This document shows positions 30,866-39,304 of a DNA stretch of 39,523 bases, piece after piece. Origin of the DNA: an uncultured bacterium (GTDB lineage Bacteria; Bacillota; Clostridia; Christensenellales; Pumilibacteraceae). Each line of letters starts with the position of its first letter. The stretch's first letter is position 1. Under the pieces are notes generated by a model. The model was not told the origin of the DNA. It worked only from the letters and a program-made list of their open reading frames with translations, and did no database searches. The DNA lies in NCBI GenBank assembly GCA_949744905.1, contig CATKCE010000047.1, positions 1 to 39,523 on the forward strand. The letters run 5' to 3'. The translations under genes and the position numbers were made by a program.

Positions 30866-32203
30866 ATGGACATTTTCATACCCGAAGCGGTAAAAAGACT
30901 TGCCGCTTCCGCAGGTACTCCCATTTATCTTGTGGGAGGTTGCGTGCGGAATGCGTACGGCGGTTTGGGGGATACGGACGTGGATCTGTGCGGACCTCTC
31001 ATTGCCACTGCTCTCAATTTGCCGCGCGGAGCTCGCGTAAAAATAGTTAATTACAGACTGGGGACCGCTCTAATTTCTTTTATGGGCGGCAATTACGAAT
31101 ACACTCCTTTCAGACTGGAAAAGTATGCGGAGGGCGGAAGTCACGCTCCCGCGGAGATAAAATTCACTACGTCGTTGGAAGCGGACGCTTTGCGGCGTGA
31201 TTTTACCGTAAATTCGATTTACGTAAACGCCGCGACCGGAGAAGTCAAAGATCCCGTAGGGGGTATAGCCGACATAGAACGGAAAGTGCTCCGTTCGTGC
31301 TCGCCGGAGCGCACGTTCGCCTCCGACGGTTTGCGTCTCATGCGCCTTGCTCGCATTGCCGCCGAGACGGGTTATAAAATAGACGGAGCGACGGCGCGCG
31401 CCGCCATGACTTATGCGGAAAATCTCAAAGACATATCCGGAGAACGTAAGCGCGACGAGCTGGATAAGATTCTGCGCGCGGATATCAAGTACGGCGTTGC
31501 CGACGCCCATTACCGCGGACTTAAACTTTTGAGCAGATTCGGCTTGCTGCCGTATATCGTAGAGCCTCTCGCCGATGCCGCGTCGATACCGCAGAATCCC
31601 GAATACCATTCGTACAACGTTTTGGAGCACACGTTCCGTACGGTAAAGGCGGCGGCTCCCGAAGTGCGCCTTGCGGCTTTGATGCACGATATAGGCAAGC
31701 CGTATTGTTACAACCTTTACGGAAATATGCACGGACACGAAAAAGCGGGCGGAATAATAACCCGCGATGTTCTCGGACAGAGATGTCTGCGTTACCCCAA
31801 GGAGACCGTGGAGCGCGTAGCGGCTTTGGTGGAAAACCACATGTACGACCGTGACGGTATGACCAAAGAGGGAAAACTCCGCTTGTTCATAGCCGAACAC
31901 TTCGACCTTATCGACGATTTGGCGGAGCTCATGCGTGCCGATAAAATAGGCACGGGCAAGATAGCGGCGGAAGATATTCCTCAAAACCGTCTTGTAGCCG
32001 TGCGCAACAAAATGCTGGACGAAGGAGTTCCGCTTACTTTGTCGGACCTTGAAATATCCGGAGCCGACCTTACGGATATGGGTTACGAGGGCAAGGATGT
32101 CGGCGATCTTTTGTCGGACGCGTTTAGGCAGTGCGTGCTTACGCCGCATCTCAATAACCGCGATTGGCTGATGGAATACGCTCGCAAGAGGTTAAAAAAA
32201 TGA
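30866..32203 (+). CDS. cca: CCA-adding tRNA nucleotidyltransferase with HD domain
   Basis: 445 residues from the ATG at 30866. Class II nucleotidyltransferase head: YLVGGCVRNAYGG then the catalytic DTDVDL (Asp38, Asp40), RRDFTVNSIYVN, and DGLRLMRLARIAAETGY. The HD phosphohydrolase motif LMHDIGKP is near 270. It builds or repairs the 3' CCA end of tRNAs. The 30827 start would lie upstream of the promoter boxes and is rejected. No ribosome site: the mRNA is predicted to be leaderless. Its TGA overlaps the next ATG (ATGA), so the PHP gene is translationally coupled. Confidence 0.93.
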   Translation: MDIFIPEAVKRLAASAGTPIYLVGGCVRNAYGGLGDTDVDLCGPLIATALNLPRGARVKIVNYRLGTALISFMGGNYEYTPFRLEKYAEGGSHAPAEIKFTTSLEADALRRDFTVNSIYVNAATGEVKDPVGGIADIERKVLRSCSPERTFASDGLRLMRLARIAAETGYKIDGATARAAMTYAENLKDISGERKRDELDKILRADIKYGVADAHYRGLKLLSRFGLLPYIVEPLADAASIPQNPEYHSYNVLEHTFRTVKAAAPEVRLAALMHDIGKPYCYNLYGNMHGHEKAGGIITRDVLGQRCLRYPKETVERVAALVENHMYDRDGMTKEGKLRLFIAEHFDLIDDLAELMRADKIGTGKIAAEDIPQNRLVAVRNKMLDEGVPLTLSDLEISGADLTDMGYEGKDVGDLLSDAFRQCVLTPHLNNRDWLMEYARKRLKK

Positions 32204-32994
32204 CGGGCGATCTGCATTTGCATTCGTATTACAGCGACGGAGTTTATTCGCCGTCGGCGGTCATCGAAAAAGCCGTGGCGGCAGGGTGTAAAGTGACCGC
32301 GCTTACCGACCACGACACCGTGGACGGATTGGACGAGGCCGAAAGCGCCGCCGACGCTTTGGGGATAAAAAACATTCCCGGCGTGGAAATATCCGCCCGT
32401 AAAGGAGTGGACGTCCATATACTCGGTTACGGAATAGATAAGCTCAGCCGCAGGTTTCGGGATTTTATCCGCGCTCAAAAGGAGGGACGGCGCGAACGCG
32501 CCCAACTTCTGCTTGAAAAGCTTTCGGAACACGGAATAGACATTCCGCTTTCGGAGTTCGACTGCCCGATAAAGCGCGAGATCTCCCGCGCGCACATAGC
32601 CGCGGCTATCGTGCGTCTCGGATACGAAAACGATTTTCATACGGCGATGCGCAAATGGCTGCACCCGGGGTCGGCTACGTTCGTGCCCACACGCGGAGCG
32701 GCTCCCGAAGTCGCCATAGAGGAGATACATGCCGCCGGAGGACTTGCGGTGCTTGCCCATCCGGTGCGGCTCGATCTCGATGCGTACGCGCGCTCCGCTC
32801 TTATCAAGTCTCTGACCTCGGCGGGGCTTGACGGAATAGAGGCGTATTACAAGCGTTCGTCGCACGAGTCGGTAAGCGGATTTAAGTCGCTTGCGGATTC
32901 GCTCGGGCTTTTCGTTACCGCCGGCGCGGATTTCCACGGCGACGGCAACGAGATAATCGCGCGCGAACAGCCCGAAGAAATAACAAATGTATAG
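32200..32994 (+). CDS. PHP-domain metal-dependent phosphoesterase
   Basis: 264 residues. PHP metal-site motifs in order: GDLHLHSYYSDG, LTDHDTVDG, GVEISA, HPVRLDLD, and DFHGDGNE near the end. This is the TrpH/YciV type, which includes 3'-5' phosphatases and 5'-3' exonucleases on short RNA or nucleotides. It begins in the ATGA overlap with cca, which fits a role in RNA metabolism, though its substrate is not shown by the sequence. An earlier in-frame start at 32164 lies inside cca. Confidence 0.88.
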   Translation: MTGDLHLHSYYSDGVYSPSAVIEKAVAAGCKVTALTDHDTVDGLDEAESAADALGIKNIPGVEISARKGVDVHILGYGIDKLSRRFRDFIRAQKEGRRERAQLLLEKLSEHGIDIPLSEFDCPIKREISRAHIAAAIVRLGYENDFHTAMRKWLHPGSATFVPTRGAAPEVAIEEIHAAGGLAVLAHPVRLDLDAYARSALIKSLTSAGLDGIEAYYKRSSHESVSGFKSLADSLGLFVTAGADFHGDGNEIIAREQPEEITNV

Positions 32995-33037
32995 TTTTAT
33001 TGTACGTGCGGCATAATATCCCTTAGAAAATGGGGGT

Positions 33038-34360
33038 ATGTGCGGCATGGATATAAAAAACCGTAAAAAGGCACGCCGGATCCCGTTGGCGTGTTTTTTA
33101 TTAGTTTGCGCCGTTTTGACGGCGGCGACTGTTTTTGCCGCGGACGGCGGTATTGCCGCGTATGCGGAGGAGTGCGGCGCCGCGGCGGGAGAGAGCGAGC
33201 CGCGCGCAAAGATCACGGTTACCGTAGGACAACGCAAATACGTATATAACGATAACATTCTGCCCGCGCCGGATCATACCGTGTACGAACAGTTAGAGCG
33301 TCGCAACATAAACGCTCCGCTGTCCGAAAAAATGAAGACGGTGGACAAGTGCCTTAACGCCGGAGCAAAGTGGAAAGAGGCCGTAAGGTATTCGTTCCCG
33401 CGCCTTACGGAACTTGTCGACAGGATAAAGAGCGACAACGAGCGCGATCCGGAGGACAGCAATATCGTGTTCAAGCCGGACCGGCGTCCGATGTTTGTAA
33501 TATCGCGTAGCGCCGAAGGCGCGAGTTTGGACGAAAAGAGACTTTATCAGGATATTTACCTTGCGCTCAAAAGGGGCGCGGTAGCGGATGTGACGGCGAG
33601 ATTTACGCCGGTAGTTCCCGCCGTTACGGTACAGGACAATATAAAACTCACGAAAAAGATAAGCTCGTTTTCCACTTCGTTCGCGTCTTCCGCCGACGGG
33701 CGCAAAAACAACATAAGGCTTGCTTTGCGCGCTATCAACGGCACCGTGCTCGCGGGCGGGGAAGAATTTTCGTTTAACGGCGTTGTGGGCGCGCGTACCG
33801 AAAAAAAAGGTTACTGCGTCGCAAAGATAATCGTTGGCGGAGAGTATGTCGAAGGCGTTGGCGGAGGAGTATGCCAGGTCTCCACAACTCTGTATAATGC
33901 GGCGTTGTGCGCCGGCATGAACGTAACGTGCGTTAAAAACCACACTATCCAGCCGTCATACGTGCCGCCGTCGCTTGACGCCATGGTCAACTCGTCGAGC
34001 AGCGATCTGCGCTTTATCAATCCGTATACGACGCCGGTCTTCATTAAGGCGGAAAGCGATTCGGACACCGCGCGCATAACATTTTACGGCGCCGAGCCGG
34101 AGTATGTCATAAAGACGGTATCGCGCGTCGTGAGCCGTACCGAAGTGCCGGAAGACAAAGAGATAATAGACAGCGAGCACAAGTTCGTGGACGAAGTATC
34201 GCCCGCGGGAACGCGCGTAAGGGTGTCGTACGGGCATGCGGGAGTAAAAAGCGAGGCGTTTTTAAGGTATTTTACAAAGTCGGGAGCGCTTGTGCGCGAA
34301 GAAAAGATACGCTCGGATAACTACGCCAAAACGCAGGGCATAGTCGCCGTAGCGCCTTAG
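33038..34360 (+). CDS. VanW-family exported protein with C-terminal G5-like domain
   Basis: 440 residues. N-terminal signal or anchor segment (IPLACFLLVCAVLTAATVFA), a ~200-residue region without a named domain, then the VanW core: FSFNGVVGARTEKKGY (about 241-256) and GVGGGVCQVSTTLYNAAL (about 272-289). The C-terminal ~75 residues (SPAGTRVRVSYGHAGVKSEA ... LVREEKIRSDNYAKTQGIV) look like a G5-type domain, which binds cell-wall sugars in other proteins. VanW proteins are envelope-associated, with unclear activity. Start could be 33038 or the ATG three codons later (33047). No strong ribosome site is seen, only GGGGG. Confidence 0.85.
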   Translation: MCGMDIKNRKKARRIPLACFLLVCAVLTAATVFAADGGIAAYAEECGAAAGESEPRAKITVTVGQRKYVYNDNILPAPDHTVYEQLERRNINAPLSEKMKTVDKCLNAGAKWKEAVRYSFPRLTELVDRIKSDNERDPEDSNIVFKPDRRPMFVISRSAEGASLDEKRLYQDIYLALKRGAVADVTARFTPVVPAVTVQDNIKLTKKISSFSTSFASSADGRKNNIRLALRAINGTVLAGGEEFSFNGVVGARTEKKGYCVAKIIVGGEYVEGVGGGVCQVSTTLYNAALCAGMNVTCVKNHTIQPSYVPPSLDAMVNSSSSDLRFINPYTTPVFIKAESDSDTARITFYGAEPEYVIKTVSRVVSRTEVPEDKEIIDSEHKFVDEVSPAGTRVRVSYGHAGVKSEAFLRYFTKSGALVREEKIRSDNYAKTQGIVAVAP

Positions 34361-34441
34361 CGTCATGCGAAAATTGTCTTATGCTGTAACTGCGGTTTTA
34401 TTCGCGAAAACGGTTAAATACAATAGCGGAAGGAGGTAAAT

Positions 34442-35200
34442 ATGCTGAGAGAAGATTATGTTAAATACGCGGCTTCGGTACACAACGACGGGGCGAGATT
34501 CGTACGCGACTGTGCGGCGGCGGTGGTGCCCTGCTGTACTCTCAATTCGTTTCGCATAGCTCTCAACGCGCAGAGCGTCGTAACCGAGAGCGAGAATCTT
34601 ATGGGCAGAGCTATCGCGCTTTCCGAGGGACTTACCGACAGGAGCGGCATGACTAAACATACTGCCGTTATAGAAGCGCGCATGCGCATGATGGACGCCG
34701 AGATAAGCGCCGAACTCACGCAGTTGCAGACCGAGACCGAACGCAAACACAGCGTGCGCCCGGGTACGCGCGGCGACATATACAACGGCTACGTAGAGCT
34801 GTCGCAGTGCGGCGAAACGACGGCTGAGAAGTGTGTGTTGCTTATAGACGAGATAATATCCGGCGTACGCGACGGAAACATAGCGTTTGCCGTGCCTATG
34901 GGCGCCTTAACCTTTATGCGCAGACTTTGCGCGGACTACGGCGCGGCTTGCGCGATATTAAAAAACGGCGAGGGAGCCGAGCTTTTGTGCCGTGCGGAAT
35001 CGCGTGAAAAATACCGCGGCTGTTTGCGCGCGGCGGCATCGTCGCAAGGAGTCGAACTCAATTCCGACGTGTCCGCCGATTCTATGGCGGCGATGTCGTC
35101 GTCGGGACTTATTCCGTCTTTGCCGCCGGTGTTGTTCGATATATTGCTTCGTTACGAGCGGTTACCGCTCGGGGCAAATCAAGCGGAAAGCGTATTATGA
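34442..35200 (+). CDS. Cytoplasmic protein of unknown function
   Basis: 252 residues, no membrane segments or signal peptide. The helical N-terminal half has several Cys and Met residues (VPCCTLNSFRIALNAQ, HTAVIEARMRMMDAEISAEL). The C-terminal half is mixed, ending PSLPPVLFDILLRYERLPL. I do not recognise a domain. A strong GAAGGAGG site precedes the ATG, with TACAAT 17 bases before the start as a possible -10 (weak TTTTAT -35 at 34396-34401). The stop codon directly touches the -35 box of the lgt promoter. Confidence 0.65.
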   Translation: MLREDYVKYAASVHNDGARFVRDCAAAVVPCCTLNSFRIALNAQSVVTESENLMGRAIALSEGLTDRSGMTKHTAVIEARMRMMDAEISAELTQLQTETERKHSVRPGTRGDIYNGYVELSQCGETTAEKCVLLIDEIISGVRDGNIAFAVPMGALTFMRRLCADYGAACAILKNGEGAELLCRAESREKYRGCLRAAASSQGVELNSDVSADSMAAMSSSGLIPSLPPVLFDILLRYERLPLGANQAESVL

Positions 35201-35230
35201 TTGACAAATAAACGCGCGCCGTTATATAAT
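35201..35230 (+). promoter_or_regulatory. lgt promoter, near-consensus, leaderless geometry
   Basis: TTGACA (35201-35206), 18 bp, TATAAT (35225-35230), 6 bases, ATG (35237). Both boxes match the consensus exactly. Confidence 0.75.
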
Positions 35231-35236
35231 AGAACA

Positions 35237-36361
35237 ATGAGCGGAATCACGAATTTTTTAGTCGCGGCGTGCGACGGCGGATTCAATTGGTACGGCTTTT
35301 TGATAGGCGGTGCCATGGTAGTCTGCATAATAATCGCTTATTTCATGGCGGTGAAACGGGGATATTACAAAGACCTCGTTTTCGATATATGTATAATATG
35401 TATCCCTCTCGCCATAGTGGGCGCGCGGTTGTATTACGTGATATTCGATATTATAGGCAACGGCGGGAGTTGGACTTTTACAAAGATAATAGGACTTGAC
35501 AGCGGCGGATTGTCGGGGCTTGCCATTTACGGCGGACTTATCGGCGCGGCGATAGGCGGCGTGATAGTACACTTTTGGAAGCGTAAAAAAGACCCTCGGA
35601 ACAGGGCGTCTTTTCTCCAAATGGCGGATCTCGCGTTTACAGTCATTATCCTCGGGCAGGCGATCGGGCGTTGGGGCAACTTTGCAAACCAGGAAGCCTT
35701 CGGCAACGCCGTGACAAACCCGTCGATGCAATGGTTTCCTTACGCTGTGTATATCGACCGTTTGAGCGGATGGTATCAGGCGACGTTTTTTTACGAATCG
35801 TTTTTCAACGCCATCGGCTTTGCTCTGATGATGTGGATATACAACGGCAAGCGCAAGAGTTTCGACGGCTTTTCTTTGAGCATATACTGTATATGGTACG
35901 GGACGGTGCGCTTATTCGTAGAGGGGCTCAGAAGCGACGCTCTTTATCTTATACCGGGCGTTTTGCGCGTAAGCCAGCTTTTGAGCGCGATACTGATAAT
36001 TTTCGGGATATCGATGATATTGGCGCACATGTACCGCGCCCGCGCTGCGGGTAAAAAGCCGTTTATAATGGTGGATAAAGCCGTGCTTGATGACGGATAC
36101 TACGGTTACGACAAAAGCATTTTGAGCCATCCCAACGTGTACGATAAAAACGCTAAGGAAAAAGGCTTTTTCGCAAAACTGTTTGCAAGGACCGAAGATA
36201 CGCCCGACCCGGAAGATACGCTGGGGTCGTCGGACGAAGAAAACGGCGGAGACAGTACCGACGCGGATATCTCCGTGACGCTGCCTCTTACGGACGACGT
36301 ATCCCTTAACGGGGAAGGAACGGTCGGGGATACGGAAAAGGAGATATCGTCGGATGAATGA
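35237..36361 (+). CDS. lgt: Prolipoprotein diacylglyceryl transferase Lgt with acidic C-terminal tail
   Basis: 374 residues from the ATG at 35237; the TTG at 35201 is part of the -35 box and is rejected. About seven membrane segments to residue ~271. The Lgt signature GQAIGRWGNFANQEAFG lies near 139-155, with VGARLYYVIFD before it and FVEGLRSDALYL after. It transfers diacylglycerol from phosphatidylglycerol to the lipobox cysteine of lipoproteins. The last ~100 residues form a hydrophilic, Asp/Glu-rich cytoplasmic tail unusual for Lgt. No ribosome site. The next start lies inside its last codons. Confidence 0.95.
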   Translation: MSGITNFLVAACDGGFNWYGFLIGGAMVVCIIIAYFMAVKRGYYKDLVFDICIICIPLAIVGARLYYVIFDIIGNGGSWTFTKIIGLDSGGLSGLAIYGGLIGAAIGGVIVHFWKRKKDPRNRASFLQMADLAFTVIILGQAIGRWGNFANQEAFGNAVTNPSMQWFPYAVYIDRLSGWYQATFFYESFFNAIGFALMMWIYNGKRKSFDGFSLSIYCIWYGTVRLFVEGLRSDALYLIPGVLRVSQLLSAILIIFGISMILAHMYRARAAGKKPFIMVDKAVLDDGYYGYDKSILSHPNVYDKNAKEKGFFAKLFARTEDTPDPEDTLGSSDEENGGDSTDADISVTLPLTDDVSLNGEGTVGDTEKEISSDE

Positions 36362-36899
36362 CATGCCCGAGGAAATAGCGGAACTCACTCCCAAAAGAAG
36401 GCTTGCCTGCAACATAAGCGCCGCCGCGGTGGTGCTTGTTGCCGGGCTTTTCCTTTTGTTGTGCGGAGCGGACGTGATAGCGATAAAAGTGTCGCGCGCG
36501 GCTGCCGGTACGCTTTTGTTTGCCGTAGGACTGATATTTCTTCTAAACGCGCTCATAGGAAGAAACAGCGTTTCGCTTTGGATAAGTTTCTGCTTTTCGG
36601 TGCCGGCTCTTGTGGAATTGCTGGTCAAGACGGACGCGGCGGGATATTCCGAACTCTATCCCTTGTATATAGCCGTCCCGGCTGTCGCGTCTCTGTTTAC
36701 AATGCTGTTCACGCACGCGTGGTTTTCGCATTTGCCGGTGATCGCTTTGTTCGGAGTCCCCGCGGGAATATTCGCGCTTCACAGCGGCGGCGCGGCGGGT
36801 TGGAGCGTAGTGATACCTGTGCTCGTGATATACGCGGGTTTGCTTATGTTTGTGCTTGCTATCAAATTAGCGAAAAAGGATAAAAACGATGAATTCTGA
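36354..36899 (+). CDS. Six-TM membrane protein of unknown function
   Basis: 181 residues with six hydrophobic segments (about 18-38, 47-67, 72-92, 102-121, 127-143, 149-171) and short loops. An acidic N-terminus (MNDMPEEIAEL) and Lys-rich C-terminus sit on the inside. No recognised family. The start overlaps the lgt stop by eight bases, with AAGGAG upstream. The stop overlaps the pncB start, so translation of lgt, this gene and pncB is coupled. Confidence 0.75.
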   Translation: MNDMPEEIAELTPKRRLACNISAAAVVLVAGLFLLLCGADVIAIKVSRAAAGTLLFAVGLIFLLNALIGRNSVSLWISFCFSVPALVELLVKTDAAGYSELYPLYIAVPAVASLFTMLFTHAWFSHLPVIALFGVPAGIFALHSGGAAGWSVVIPVLVIYAGLLMFVLAIKLAKKDKNDEF

Positions 36900-38322
36900 T
36901 TCCCGTAATCTTACGATGATGACCGATCTGTATCAGCTCACTATGATGAACGGATATTTTTTAGACGGCAGTTACTGTAACGAGGCGGTGTTCGATCTTT
37001 TTTTTCGGGCTAACGGCCAGCTCAATTACGCCGTTGCCGCGGGACTCGAGCAAGCCGTCGAATACATAAAAGACCTTCGTTTCGATCCCGCCGATATAGA
37101 ATATCTGTCCGGACTGGACATATTTTCTCCGGCTTTTATCGACTATCTGCGCGACTTCAAGTTTACCGGCGATATCTATTCGGTGGAAGAAGGCGAGATA
37201 GTATTTCCGGGCGAACCGATAATGGTGGTAAAAGCTCCTCTTATAGAGGCGCAACTCATAGAGACCACGCTCTTAAATATCATAAGCCATCAAACGCTTA
37301 TCGCAACAAAGGCTTCGCGCATAGTGTTGGCTGCGGGCGACAAAACCGTGGTGGAATTCGGATTGCGCCGCGCGCAGGGACCGGACGCCGGAATTTACGG
37401 CGCTCGGGCAAGCATAATAGGCGGGTGCAAAGGCACCAGCAACGTGCTTGCGGGACAGATGTTTAAGATAGACGTAAAGGGAACGCATTCCCATAGTTGG
37501 GTAATGAGTTATCCGAGCGAACTCGAAGCGTTCGAGGCGTTTGCGCGCATTTATCCGGATAACTGCCTGTTGCTTGTCGATACTTTCGATACGCTCAAAT
37601 CCGGCGTGCCCAACGCCATAAAAGTATTTAAGGAACTTCGCGCAAAGGGGCATAAACCGGTCGGAATAAGACTTGACAGCGGAGATCTCGCTTATCTCAG
37701 CAAAAAGGCGCGCGTAATGCTCAACGAAGCCGGCTTTAAGGACGCGATAATATTCGCAAGCAACGATATCGACGAAAACCTTATCAGCCAGTTAAGATTA
37801 CAGGACGCAAGGATAGACGTTTACGGCGTCGGTACGAGGCTTATCACAAGCCACGATATGCCGTCGCTCGGCGGGGTGTACAAACTTGCAGAGATAACGC
37901 GCGGCGGAAAAAGTTACCCCCGCATGAAATTCAGCGACACTTACGAAAAAATGACCAATCCCGGCTTTAAGACCGTGTACCGCATATACGATAAGAACAG
38001 CGGCAAGGCTTTTGCCGATCTTATAGCGCTCCGCGACGAAGACCCGCTTACGCGTCCGCTCACGCTCACCCACGCGGTGGACCGCTGGAAGTCGACTACG
38101 CTTGCCGATTACGAAGCGCGTCCCCTGCACAAGCGGATATTTGCGCGCGGAAAGTGCGTTTACGAGTGCCCGCCGCTCGGGGACTCGGTGCGTTTTTCGG
38201 CGGAAGAACTGGGAAAATTCTGGGACGAGTATAAACGGCTGAGCAACCCGCATATATATAAAGTAGATCTGTCGGACAAACTGTACGGGCTGAAACTCGA
38301 ATTGCTGGGAGCTAATAAATAG
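36889..38322 (+). CDS. pncB: Nicotinate phosphoribosyltransferase
   Basis: 477 residues. NAPRTase landmarks: [15 protein letters not shown] at the start, [14 protein letters not shown], then [18 protein letters not shown] and [33 protein letters not shown] and [10 protein letters not shown]. It converts nicotinate plus PRPP (with ATP) to nicotinate mononucleotide in NAD salvage. This completes the Preiss-Handler entry started by the nicotinamidase at 11068. The start overlaps the preceding gene by eleven bases, with a ribosome site inside that gene. Confidence 0.95.
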   Translation: MNSDSRNLTMMTDLYQLTMMNGYFLDGSYCNEAVFDLFFRANGQLNYAVAAGLEQAVEYIKDLRFDPADIEYLSGLDIFSPAFIDYLRDFKFTGDIYSVEEGEIVFPGEPIMVVKAPLIEAQLIETTLLNIISHQTLIATKASRIVLAAGDKTVVEFGLRRAQGPDAGIYGARASIIGGCKGTSNVLAGQMFKIDVKGTHSHSWVMSYPSELEAFEAFARIYPDNCLLLVDTFDTLKSGVPNAIKVFKELRAKGHKPVGIRLDSGDLAYLSKKARVMLNEAGFKDAIIFASNDIDENLISQLRLQDARIDVYGVGTRLITSHDMPSLGGVYKLAEITRGGKSYPRMKFSDTYEKMTNPGFKTVYRIYDKNSGKAFADLIALRDEDPLTRPLTLTHAVDRWKSTTLADYEARPLHKRIFARGKCVYECPPLGDSVRFSAEELGKFWDEYKRLSNPHIYKVDLSDKLYGLKLELLGANK

Positions 38323-38323
38323 T

Positions 38324-39151
38324 ATGGAATTTTCACTGACAAAAAAGGGCTATTCGCCCAAAGAGGTGGACGAGTATATCGCGGCTATGAAACGCGAATA
38401 CGAAAGTACCGTTATAAAGCAACGCGACCGCATAAAACAGATGCTTGACGAGGCGGCGGAATCGGAAAAAGAACTTGCGGCTTACCGCGCCAAAAGCAGC
38501 CAGATAAGCAAGGCGATAGTGTCCGCCGTTGCCAAAGCCGAGGAGATAGAGCGGCTCAGCAGGATAAAATACAACCAGGAGATAAGCCGGCTTAAAGCGT
38601 TCCACGAAAAGTGGACGGCATATTACGACAAGATACTCGACGAGTATCCTCTTGACGCCCGTCTTGCCAAAGCGGGGGAATTCAACCGTCGCATGGATAA
38701 AATACTCTCGCGCGTGGAAAACGACGAGACGGCTGCCGGCGTTGCCGGAGATGTCGACGTAAAGCCGCCGGTAAAACCCGAAGGCGACGAAGTTCGCATA
38801 GGTTATATAAGCGTAAAGGCGGACGACGCTGTCGGCGATACCGGTATAAACGACCTGTTGCCCGACGCGGACCCCGATTCTCCTATAATAACCGGCAATT
38901 TCGACCCCATGGAGAGAATAGGCAGGTATTTTGCCGCCGAAAGGGAAAAGCAGGAAAATGCCGAGAAGGCCGCCGCCGCGCGTAAAACTTCGGAAAAACG
39001 CGTTTACGCCGAAAAGACGGTTGCGGCGTCCGGGGCATCCGGCGATTACGCGGACCGCAGTCCGTCGGGTTTTTCGTTTGAAGAAGCGCTTAATCCCACG
39101 GAAGACCTCGAAGATATATTAAAAGACCTCGGTTTGTTTTCATGCGACTGA
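38324..39151 (+). CDS. DivIVA-domain-like coiled-coil protein
   Basis: 275 residues. The N-terminus LTKKGYSPKEVDEYIAAMKR matches the DivIVA/GpsB membrane-curvature motif (GYxxxEVDEFL). A coiled coil follows (about 20-110), then a Pro/Asp/Gly-rich hydrophilic region and an acidic C-terminal helix (FSFEEALNPTEDLEDILKDL). DivIVA-type proteins recruit division, cell-wall or sporulation factors to poles and septa. It is much more diverged than the classical protein, so the exact role is open. It starts one base after the pncB stop. Confidence 0.78.
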   Translation: MEFSLTKKGYSPKEVDEYIAAMKREYESTVIKQRDRIKQMLDEAAESEKELAAYRAKSSQISKAIVSAVAKAEEIERLSRIKYNQEISRLKAFHEKWTAYYDKILDEYPLDARLAKAGEFNRRMDKILSRVENDETAAGVAGDVDVKPPVKPEGDEVRIGYISVKADDAVGDTGINDLLPDADPDSPIITGNFDPMERIGRYFAAEREKQENAEKAAAARKTSEKRVYAEKTVAASGASGDYADRSPSGFSFEEALNPTEDLEDILKDLGLFSCD

Positions 39152-39152
39152 C

Positions 39153-39180
39153 GTCCGCGGGACATACCGCGACCTCCGTT
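39153..39180 (+). terminator. Weak candidate terminator after the DivIVA-like gene
   Basis: GTCCGCGG (39153-39160) pairs with CCGCGAC (39167-39173) with one bulge, followed only by CTCCGTTTTC. The T-run is short and displaced. Confidence 0.3.
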
Positions 39181-39239
39181 TTCATATTAAAACATTATTT
39201 TTTATTGCGCCATATAACGGTGTCCGCATTGTCAACCGC

Positions 39240-39279
39240 TTGTTTTTTTATTGACAATATGATACAATTACCTTACATT
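39240..39279 (+). promoter_or_regulatory. Overlapping promoters of the last lipoprotein gene
   Basis: Two candidates interleave: TTGTTT (39240-39245), 17 bp, TACAAT (39263-39268); and TTGACA (39251-39256), 17 bp, TACATT (39274-39279). Both would give a leader of roughly 20-30 bases before the ATG at 39305. Confidence 0.55.
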
Positions 39280-39304
39280 TGTAAAAAACATAAAGATTGT
39301 ATAT

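Noticed and set aside
31070..33258. 359- and 391-codon minus-strand frames
   Set aside because: Antisense shadows of cca, the PHP gene and the VanW gene start; no ribosome site and aberrant composition.
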